A stretch of DNA of 29,768 nt. It comes from a virus. Positions 14,678 through 26,600 of the stretch are shown in pieces. The stretch spans positions 13,289 through 43,056 of the IMG/VR virus record IMGVR_UViG_3300030406_004769. One strand, 5' to 3'. The notes below the pieces were generated by a model, which did not search any database, was not told the DNA's origin, and saw only the letters and a list, made by a program, of their open reading frames with translations. Position 1 is the stretch's first letter. Every line of letters starts with the position of its first letter. Made by a program: the position numbers and the translations under genes.

Positions 14678-17600
14678 TTATTTACTTAATCCACCAGTAT
14701 CTCTTAAACCTTTCCCTCGTCTCTGTATTATAGGGAAGGTTGAGAGACCTGTAGTAGCGGTAAATCCAGTAACTCCAATAGATATTGGAGAACTTGATCT
14801 TGTGAATCCTGAGATCTTACCGAACGATAATGTTCCGCAAGGATTAGTTGCTGAACCAGTTGTAGCAATACCTACAACACTTGTTGTTGATAATATGTTA
14901 CATGTTAATACACCTGCTTTAGTATCAACATATATTTCATCAACTTTATATACATTATCTACGAAGGTGTTACCTATACTTACGATTGATGAATCATGTC
15001 CATCAATAGAAGTAATTCCATACCCAGTCACGGTATCAGATATGAGGATTCTATCACCATCAGATATTGGCGAAGTGCCTTTGGTATCACCAAGACTTGG
15101 ATGTGTGATGAAAAATTCAATTCCAAGAGGATGACCACCAATACCTGTTGCAGTCTGAATTCCAGTGATAATACCAGAGAATCCAGTAGCACCAGCACCA
15201 GTTATGTTTTCAAGTGATACATTAGGTAATGCGGTAATTACTTGTGGTGGAATCGAATGTGTATATCCAAGACCAGGATTTGTAATATTTGCAGTTCCAG
15301 ATAATGTACCGTTTACAACACTTAGTGTCGCTGACGCAGTAGTTCCAATGCCTACACCTATTGCACTTGGAGCAGATATCTTAACATCTACTGTGGATCC
15401 AGTATATCCTGATCCACCACTGCCTATGGTAAGTGCACTGATTGTACCTGCTGCAGACACAGTTGCTGTAATAGCAGCAGCAACAGGATCTCCAGACGTA
15501 TTCACAATCAAAGCGTCAAGATCTCCACCACCTTCATAATTAAATATTCTTGCATTGTCTACGAATAGATCAGTGCCTGATGATGAAAGATCACTTATAA
15601 TTCTACTTGTTGGGTAAACAATTGGTTCAATAGAATCTCTTGCTTTTGAAACTGCTTCACCAGCGATGTTCTTATCTACTTTTTGTTTAGTCCAACTTAT
15701 AGGTCTTGATACAGTGCTTATACCTAAACCTGTGTATAAATTTGTCTCTACCTTGTCTGAAGTTGTAATATTGTAAATTGTTCTTGGATCTTGAGTAAGT
15801 GTATTTGGATCGCTATCTCTCTTTTTAAGGGTAAGAATATCACCTTGTTTAACAGTTTCTACAGTGTTAACTGAAAGACTATCTGTACCACGGGATCCTC
15901 TGTAGAAAAATATATCAACTTTATCATCTTTATCAGGTGCTTCACTAAAGGTAAATGATGTACCACCTTCAAACTGGTAGTGTTGACCAGGTTCCTGTAT
16001 TACACCATTTACAAATATTAGGAGTACAGCGTTCAAATCAATCTCAGGGTTGTTTGTTTCAAAACTGAGTAGTTCTTTATTAAATTCTAATGGGAATCTT
16101 GTCCTTGAACCATTTTGTAAGTTCTTAATAGAATCTACATTATCTAATTCACCAAACTGCCATGATGCAAATGAATCAGTGAATGTCTCAAGAACAGTTA
16201 ATTCAAAGTCTTGAACTACTGATCCTAATCCACGATCAGTTACAAGTCCAACTGGTTTGAATACATCACCCTTTCTGAAACCATATCCTGGTCTTGAAAT
16301 TTTAAATGATTTTACCTCACGGAGAGTAGATCCTATACCTACTGTGCTTGTTGGACCTACGTCAACAGATATTAATAGATTTCTACCAGTCTCAGTTGTC
16401 GCACCAACGCCTAATCTTGATACACCAACAACTTCAAGATTCTCATATGATGGTTGTGGTATGTTGATTTGTGGTTGTACGTAGCCAGTTCCACCATTTG
16501 CAACTGTAAATGTGAGTGTTCCTCCTACGCCCACTGTCGCATTTACAACAGCACCAGTTCCTGCACCACCACCAGCACCAACATTAATTGTAATTGTATC
16601 AGTTGTTGTCGCTGTAATCGTTGTCTGTATACCTACAATTGGATCACCATTTGTTGATGTTGGTGTAGGTCCTGAGCGTGGATATGGATGAAGGGTTTTG
16701 AAATGATCCTTAGAGCACCTGAATACGATACCACCAGTATCAATACCAACTGTGTCGTTAACATTTAAATTATGAGATGGTATCGTAATAACAAACTCTC
16801 CACTAAATGAAGTGTACACTGCATTTGTCGCTGTGTATGCAGGACCTGCAAATGATCCCTTTCTGATAGATCCTATACCAGCACTCTCAAATCTATGCTC
16901 ATACGCTACATCTGTGACTCCAATCGCCACTGTACCCCTATATCCAGATCCATGTGTATCTGCAGTTCCTATTCCGACAGCAGTAATTACGCCATTCTGA
17001 TTCTTGACTGCGGTGACTGCAGCACCCACTAATGGAGCAAACCCTAATCCATTTGTTGATCCTAGTGAAACAATAACTCCACCTCTTGGTAGTTGGTTCT
17101 TATTAACATCTTCATTTGATAAGATTAAATTATTATTACTATCAGTGATGCCTGTAAAGGTTACGCTAGTAATTCCAGTCGCTCCCTCTACAAAATCATA
17201 AATGTTTCCAGAATTATTGGTAGTGGTTGGAGTCTGGAAAATATCATTTAAGAACAATACGCCACTTCCTGTCTCTATACCCGTTGTATTCGCACCACCC
17301 ACTGTAAGTGTGTATGTCGCACCTATACCTGTGAAATCTCTACTAATATTATCAAAAACAGTATTAGTCGTATAATCTTGTCTTTGATACACCCTTCCAC
17401 CAAAGGTTGATCTTGCTTCAGGAATAAGAGTTTCAGGATCAAAAGATCTGGTGTTATCACCTAATGGAGGTTCTGTAAAATGTATTTTACTACCCACAAA
17501 GTTATAAGATCCTAAATGAACTCTTGCTGTAGCACCATCATTATGTGAAGCAGCAGTAGATCCAACCACACCTCTGGTTACATCAATAAGACTGAACGCA

Positions 17601-20600
17601 CCAGATCCAGTAATAGGTCCGACTGCTGTTGTTCCAAGACCAACTAAGTTCACCTTCATAAACTCATCATCAACCTTAATTAAATCACCACTAGCAATCG
17701 TACCAATACCTGATAGTGCAAATACTGTTTCACCTGCACCCACAGATCCATAATTATCTTGTAAGGTATATGATAACTTAGTAAATGCTATTGGACTCTG
17801 AGCAACACCATCAATTGAAATAATTGCTTTGGATAGTTTCTTATCCATTGTAAGGGTATGTGCGTTACCAGCACCAGCAGATGAGAAATTGATAGCAGTT
17901 CCAGCAAGGGCATTGTTTCTTGTTGTCGCTAGTTTAAATTCATCAGATCCAGTCTTGATCGCATATACAGTGGTTGGAATATTACTTCCTCCTGTTTGTA
18001 TACTAGTTGCTGTAACACCTGAGAAAGTAGATCCAAATGCGTAAGTTAGTTTTTCACCAGTATTGAAGAAATGATCTGGTACATTGAATATGTTTGTTGA
18101 TACATCTAATGCTGTGGTTGGATCAAAAGTTTTCTGGAATATCGGAACACCCTCATGTTTGATATCAAAGTCAGTTCTGTTAACTCTATTTCCATTTCTG
18201 GCGTTGTAACCAGCAGTGATCACCTCTTCCCTTATAGTTCCATACGATAATGCATCAGGGATATTAACTAAATCAGATGTAGTTTGAATAATTTCACTAT
18301 GTGTCTGAACAGTGACGTTTGATATACCTGCATCTGGGAAAAACTTAATATCAAGATTAGATCCATTAAATTCAGATCCAAATGTTCCAATACCTGTGGT
18401 ATTTCCAGTTCCAACTGGTAAAAATGGATATTGGGTGATATATGAGTCGGTAGTATCATTAATTATAAGGAATTGATGTAGTGCAGAACTATTACCATAT
18501 CCTACCTTAGCGATTGCCTTAACAGTTGTAACATCAGATTTTCCTACACTGAAAACAGTTCCAGTAGAAGCGATGCTTACATAGTTTGTTTGCAATCTAG
18601 CAGAATTGACTGAAGAATCTGGTTGTCCAGATGCTTTGAATGTATGAGTTCCAATCCCTGAAGCAGTTGTTCCAAATCCAACTATCTTAGTCCTTACAGT
18701 AACATCATTAGGATCGGTGTTTATATAATCAAGTGTTAATATCCCAGAACTTATACTTGAAGTAAATGTTCCAATAAATCTATCAGATATTGAATCATTT
18801 GCATCATTATCAAAGTAAAACTCTGATGCAAAGGTATTAGTATTATCATGATCTATGAATATTTCAGCATAAGTTCTTTCATTAGTGGTCGCATTTAATA
18901 TTTCAGCATTTACAAATAGAGATTCAGTTTTTGCTACCTCTCTGTAGAGTAAGTTATTTGTAGATCCTGCACTAATTATTTGATTAGATGATATTAAATC
19001 AACAAAACCTACTGTTATTGAGGTAGATCCAATGCCTGATGATGTAAATTTATTTTTAATAATTTTTAAATCATAATCAGTATTAAACTTTTCAAATGGT
19101 GTAAATCTAAGACTTAAAGTATTATCAGTTAAATCACCCTCTATATTTGCAATTTGGCGATCAGACCTATTATCAAGAGATCCCTTCTCAAAGGTTATAA
19201 TATCTCCTGTTGGAGATGGTAATGTTATTATCTCTGTTGCCTGTCTCTCACTACCTGCTGGATCAATAACTTGAACTAAAAATCTAGAGTATCCATCTAA
19301 CAAATTGTAGTCGTGAGCATCTACAAATAATTCTGATTCAGATCCACCAGCGTTAGAGAATTGTGAACTGATATCATCAATTGATAATACTCTATTACTA
19401 ATACAATTGATAAAATCTGATAACTTTTTGTTGTTAAATTTAATAAATTTAGATTTAGTTGGATTGAGGTCATCTGGTAAAGCATCAACATCTATACCTA
19501 GATCAAAGAAATTAAGTGTATCAACTCTATTTTCAGTTATAATATCTAATGTGGCGGTGCTAGTTGATTCTAAACTTGATCCTATTGATACTTTACTTAC
19601 ATTGGTGATACCAGTATCAGAAAAATTCTTCAATCCTGTTGGATGAACCAATCCATTTACGGTTGATGATAGTTTATCATATGTTTGACTACTCTTGATT
19701 GTATATGATAAATTCTGATAGTAATCATTATCAGGTAACACTTGATAATCTAAATTTAATTTACCAGTATCATTTGACCACCCAGTGTCTTTTCTTAATG
19801 AATAATCAACTTTAAATATCGCCCTATTGTCTTTGAATATCTTAATTGTAGCAAGAGTTCCTGAATTTTGACCAAATATTTGATCACCAACTTTTAGTTC
19901 ATATGTTCCAAATACTTTTACTGTATCATTTAAATTTTCAGTGATAACCAAATCTCTCTCAATAAAACTAGTTCCCACTTTTGTAAATATCTTTTCACCT
20001 ACTAAGAACGCTTTAGGTTTTTGTGTTACTCTAAAGATTGGGTAATTAGTCTTCTTAACGATAGATGCAAAAGAATTTTGTGATGTAACAGCGATACCAG
20101 GATTTGTTGTTACGAATTTTGATGCGTCAAATACTAATTTTGCTGGATTTGTGTTTGAATATGAAATTACATCATAAAAATTATATTTGTTATCTGCAGA
20201 ATTAAACCCATCACCTGGTGTATTTGGATTACTGTCGTCAATATTAACTATTCCCTCAACGAAAACTTTATCACCTACAGCAAATGGTGCTGCAGTAAAT
20301 CCAGATATTGGTGTTGCTAGGAAACAAGTAACTATACCTGCAGTGTTGGTAAAGCAACTATTAATACCAATACCATTATCATTGTTTTCAGCAAAAACCA
20401 AATTAGTAACTTCATTGAGACCAACAGGTGTTTCTAATATTTCGATTTCACTAATCGCTGCACCTTGTATTTTTGCTTTTAATACACCTGTATCATATTT
20501 TGTTCCAGTCTCTGGATTTACAAGTGATAAATCTGGAGGTGAGCTATAACCTTTACCGCCATCAACTATTTCTATATCTACTATTTCATTTCTATCTACA

Positions 20601-23600
20601 ACAGTAATATTGGGTGATATGTAAACCTCTGGGTTTAATGTCTTATCTGCGGAGAAGTCAAAACCTTGATCATTAATCGTAAACTCATTAATTCTACCAA
20701 CTGTTTCTGATACAGGAATTATATCTGCATTAATTCCATTAGTTGATGCGATACTTACAAACTCAGGTAGTTTTTTGTAGTTTGCACCACCAAATGAAAG
20801 GTTCAATGAACCAACTCCACCCTCTGCTGCATATGATTTAGTCGTGTAAGATAAATCTGCAGTTGTTTTAACATACGATAACTGCTCTGGTGATTCACTA
20901 ACAGAGATATCAAACGTTGTTGCACCTACCCCAGAGATGGTATACGAACCATTATAACTACTATCCTCAAATATAATCTCAGAATAATTCCTTACATCAG
21001 TATCAGCAGTGCTTATAAATCCTGCTTTTTCTAATGAATAATAAACCTTAGTAGGTAAAGCATCATCATAGTATAGAGTTGTTGTGCTACCAGCACTAAT
21101 AACACTAAAGTTAATTGTTGATCCAATTGAAACTAATTCATTATTAAATTCTCTATCATAGAATATTTTTAAATTATATCCGCTGAGTGAGGCATCTCCT
21201 GTATTGAAAACTAAGTTATTATTTTTAATAACATGAATGATAGGATTAATAGCACTAATTTCATGCAATGAACCCTGTGATTTAAGATCTACGATAAGTG
21301 GAGGTTCAGTCAAACTATCTTTTCTAGTTAAAGAAAGATTAAATTTATTATCATCAACTCTATGAACAAAGTATGATCCAGTTCCTAAACCACTTATAAA
21401 ATTACCAGAATCGTAGAATACCTTCTCTCCTGTTTCAAATCCATGAGATGTTAACTCAAATTCATTTTTAGTTAAATTTACAGATGTAGATCCAAATGAT
21501 ATTGGATTTACTAATATTTTATCATTTCCCGAATTATACTTAAGTAGTATAGATTCAGATGACCCTATCCCTAGAGACTGTTTAGGTTTTACTGTTAAAT
21601 TAACTATATCACCATTTTCAAGTCCATGGTCAGTTGATATTGATATAGTAGATTTAATTTTTTCAATTCTAGCAGTTTCTTGTGAAAAATTAGATTCAAT
21701 TGAATATATGAAGTCAGTATCATTATTATTAGAACTGAATGATCTGAAGAACAAACCATCAGTGCTGGTGGTTAAACCTACCTGAGTAGTCAAACCTATC
21801 AAATTATCAGATTTATTAATTACAAATAAAGTTTGTGTTTCACCAGATTCAGGAATATTGAAAGTTGCACTATCACCAGTGTTTGATACAACAATACGTG
21901 TACTACCACCTTTCGTTAAAGTAACTTGTTGATTTTGTGTAAATGGATGATTAGGTATGAATATACTTTGATTTGGAATTGAAGTTGGGATAGGAATATT
22001 ACCGATTACTATTGTGGATATTCCACTTTGACCAGATACTGTTCCAATTCCAAGTTCCTGATTTGGATTGAAGAATATCTTATCATCTAATTTTGATTCA
22101 AAGAAAGGTGTTGTTAGTGGAACTGTAAATTTATCAGTAATTTCTACTATCTCTGTTGATGCTGTATGGATTCCAGCAGTATGTTCAGTTCTTGCACGAA
22201 TTACTCTTCTATCAGGAAATACATTTAAGACGGTTAGTCTTGCTGTGCCTATTCCAATTGTTGACCCTACAGAAATGTTTGGAACATTTGAGACAAATAC
22301 ATCAGTCACTATACCTGCTGCAGTAATCGCTGGAGTATCTGCAATAAGTTTAGTTTTTTCTGAAGAGACTCCAATTACATGTTCCCCGTTTAATTTCGCA
22401 ATAAATGTAGATATTCCTGAAATTACTACAGTATCATTGTCTAGTAAAGTATGTGGACTATTTGTATGTACAGAAATCTCTCCTGATTTCTTCCAAATTA
22501 ATTTTGCACTCTGATAATCCTCTTTTATTGTTGCTAAATTTTCTACAGTTTTTCCTGTTACTGATCCCACTGATGCACTTATACCACCACCATTTGTACC
22601 TGTATTATCAAATTTAACTAAATCACCTACTTTATAACCTTGACCTGCTTCATGTATATCAAATGATTTTACAGATCCTTTACTTACAGACTCAATAGTA
22701 GAACTCTGTAGTAGTATTTCATTTGGTTCATTTATAAAATCATTATCAGATCCAGAATCTCCTACAGCGTATGGTAGGGTATTTCTTATCAAATCTGAAT
22801 TATTAAAATCAAATGTTTGATCAAAAACCTGATCAATTAATTTTGATCTATAAGTATTACCTATAAAGTATGGAAATACTGCAGATTGATTATTAGTATT
22901 AATTCCTACGAAATATGCATAAACACCATTCGGATACTCAGGAGTTTTACCAAATCTACCATTATGCTTATCCAAATCTCCTGAATTATCAAACTTGTAG
23001 TCATCTACAAAGAAACCATTTGTAAATCCAGATGGTCTGTCTGTAACATCAGATGGTGATAAAGCGTAACTAGTGGTAAGATTTCTTATCTGTGAGTTTG
23101 AATCTGAAGGATCATCGTAAGCATATGGTCCATAAATTGGATTACCATCATATGCCCAACCTATTATTGGCGAATGGTTGATACTATCATCACCAAAATC
23201 TGATAGACCTATAGCAGTTGTATATCCAACCATACCATACTGTAAACCACTCTCTGTGTCCCGTAATATCTCATCCCCATGTCTTTCATGGTTGTTAAGT
23301 GAAAGGTGTCTTACAGACGCTTCTAACTTAGAATTAGAACCTTTTGATATTACTTTGATTGTAGTTGTAGCAGCAGTGTATCCAATACCAGTGTTCAATA
23401 CAACAACGTCTGTTACCTTTTGGTTTTCAATTACTGCTCTTAATTTTGCACCTGTTCCTGAACCAATACCAACAACTTCTAAGTCGGGGGGTGAAGTATA
23501 CTCGCTTCCAGTATTCGTAACTTGAACATTTACTATTCTACCACCGTCAATTATTGGTTTTAATTCTGCACCTTTACCAGTTTTTACAGTAATTGTTGGT

Positions 23601-26600
23601 TTTTTATGAAAATTAATGGTTGTAGAACCATATCCAGTTCCATTATTGTACAAATAAACGTCAGAAATATATCCTTTTATAACAGGTGTTGCAGTAATTA
23701 CTCCAACTCCTCCAATAATATCTGCATTTACTGTTACATTTATTGGTGGATATGCAAAAAACTGCTCACTACTTCCTATGGAAACTATATTTACATAATT
23801 ATTTCTATCATAATTTGCAGAAATTGTTCCAGCAGCACCTGCATTTGCTAATCTAAACTCATTCTCATTTAATTTAATTACTTTATATTGTAAGTTAGTG
23901 TCTAAACCACCAATAACTGTTCCGTCAGTGCTATAAGTAATTAATTCACCATCATTAAAACCATGATTTTTGAAGAAAATTGTATCATGTGCAGTGCTAA
24001 TTCCTGTAGGTTGAACAATTAATTTACGATTTTCAAATTCAGTACCTGCATTTATTACAGAAATTTTTGAAATAGTGTTATTTGCCTTCTTTGTCCTGAA
24101 TTTATGTGTACCAGATGTTTCTGCAGTTGTGAAACCAACGGTATTGATACCTGCAGAATAGTCTGCTTGAGTTTCATATAGATTAATTGTTTTGTTATTT
24201 ACAACCTCTGCAACATAAACCGATCCATTATTAAGGGTTAAACCAGTAATTAAATTAATTCCATCTTGGTAAGCGGTTGTGCGAATACCAACTCCTATCG
24301 CAGTATTACCATTTCTATTGTAAATTAATTCATCACCACTAATTAAATTATGATTTTGAAGAAAAGTAATATTATCATTTGTTACATCAACACCACCACC
24401 AACTGTATTCTGTCTTCCATCGAATGAAAGTGTTCTATGTCGCTCCTCTAATTGAGCATTAAGCAAAGCTCCTGTAGAATTACCACCTGTAATTGTTACT
24501 GATGATACCTTTTTTATATCAAAATCTTGAGGATCTACATAAACCTCTGTGAGTGTGCCTTTTACTATCGGTTGAACTAACGCAGTGGTTAAACCTGCTT
24601 CAACAGTCACAGAAGGTAAATTGATAACATCAAAGTTAGTTCCACCATTAAACACTCTAATGCTCTCTAGCGGTCCGTAGTAAACTTTGTCCTCAGACTT
24701 ATAGTTTATAACCTCTACACCATTCACAAGCATTCCAAGAGCACCTGGTGCTGTTACAGTATTATTTCCTGTTTTTATATCAAGGGAGTATGGAAATTTT
24801 CGTAATAAGTTTTGGGGATGGATAAATTGAGTTTTTTGTGAGACTAGAGTAAACTTGTGAAACCCTGATGATGAGGGTGCAGAAAAATATTCACGAGTTG
24901 GTGATATTGAATTATCAGAATCAATTAAAGATCTAGATCTATATAATTGAACTTTTTTCTTATCTGATAGAACTTTAACAAAATATGAAACTCCATCTTC
25001 TAATCCGTCAAGGGTATTATTCTCTGCATTATAAATTACCTCTTCTCCAGTTTTGAATGGAACATCACTATTAAAGACTATTACGCTGAACTTAAGTTTA
25101 TTGGTATCAAATTCTTGTAAGTTTGTGGATACAAGAGATGTTATAATCGCTTGATCAAGATTTTTAGTTAACGTATATGATGGAAGTGAACTAGCAGCAA
25201 CATAAAAACAGTTTTCCTTTTCTGTGTATAAATTCTGAATATCTGAGGTGATCAAATCATTTCCATAGACTAAAGGTGCACCACTACTATTAACTGTTTC
25301 TAATTTTCTCCGTATAGAATACTCTGTAGTCGCTGAAGGAGACCCACTTAAACCACCCAGAGTGACTTGTTTACCATTTATAGTCTGAACTGTCGCATCT
25401 GCAAAAGCAACAGTCTCAGACGCTCCTAGAAGCACATCAACAATATCACCAACCTTTAACGCAGATGGATCGGGGGTGGTTTTTAAATTAAAACCATTAT
25501 TTGTATTATCAACAAAAAATCTAGAACTTGTATTATAAATCCAAGAATTAGCAAATATTTGTTTTTGAGTTTTATCAAATTCTGGATTTTTTATCTTTTC
25601 ACCAACATTTTTAACATATATTTTTTCTCCTTCAGATACTGATGATACATCTCCTATTGTTTCAACGTCAGATAAGACTCCAGTAATTCTTATTTCTACC
25701 TTTTTTGTTAAATCCCCATCTTCATAACCAAAAAATACATCATTTGTCCTTATTGGTGATTTTACATCCATTGCATTATCGACACCAACACAACCTAAGA
25801 ATTGATTGATAGATTTTGATGAATATGTGATTATATTATCACCAGATAGTAAAGTTCCTGTTGTTCCAAACCCTACAGTGCTGTCTACAGTGATAACTGA
25901 TGATCCAACTGATACAGGATTAATGTTTGCAGTTTTAGGTTGTATTTCAAATGTTCCTTCAATTAAATCTCTATCATCAAACCCAACAAATAAACCTAAC
26001 TTGAAATATGTGCTGATTCCCGACCTCGTAAATATCTCAACCTCTGAAACTGATGCCTGTGTATCTAAATCTGATGCTTTTCTAATTGTTTGACCAACTA
26101 ATTTATCAGGATCTCCAGAAATTCTTTCTGCAACAACAATTTCTCTTCTTAAAAACTCTGCTGAAGATGGTTTTGGTAAATATTGCTCTAAATCTATAAC
26201 TTTTGGAACTTCACCAAATAATACTTTGAATAAAATCTTAAATGACTCTTCAGTTCCCTTCGCTTCATAGAATGACCTTGCTTCTTTAACAAAATTATTT
26301 ACATCAAGATCTTCTACAAAATCAACATTCTCTAAACCTGGTGTAAAAGTGTATTTTAACTTCCTATAAAACTCTTTAAGGAAATTAACACTTAAATTAA
26401 CAACATCACTACCTGCTTCATGCTCTACTTGGTTTGTTTCTTCAAAAAGTAGTTCTTCCGAATCAAGATTTGTTCTGTAACTCGAAATACCACTAAAACC
26501 CCTAACAACACCTGTGAAGGTGTTAGTATTAATCCCAGTATAAGTGCATATTTCATCACCAATTTTGAATAATCCATATTGAGAGGGAAATCCCTTAGTT

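Noticed and set aside
14664-14690. Small dyad (TCAG-TCT-CTGA) after the giant gene as a terminator
   Set aside because: The stem is only four base pairs and there is no T-run directly after it.
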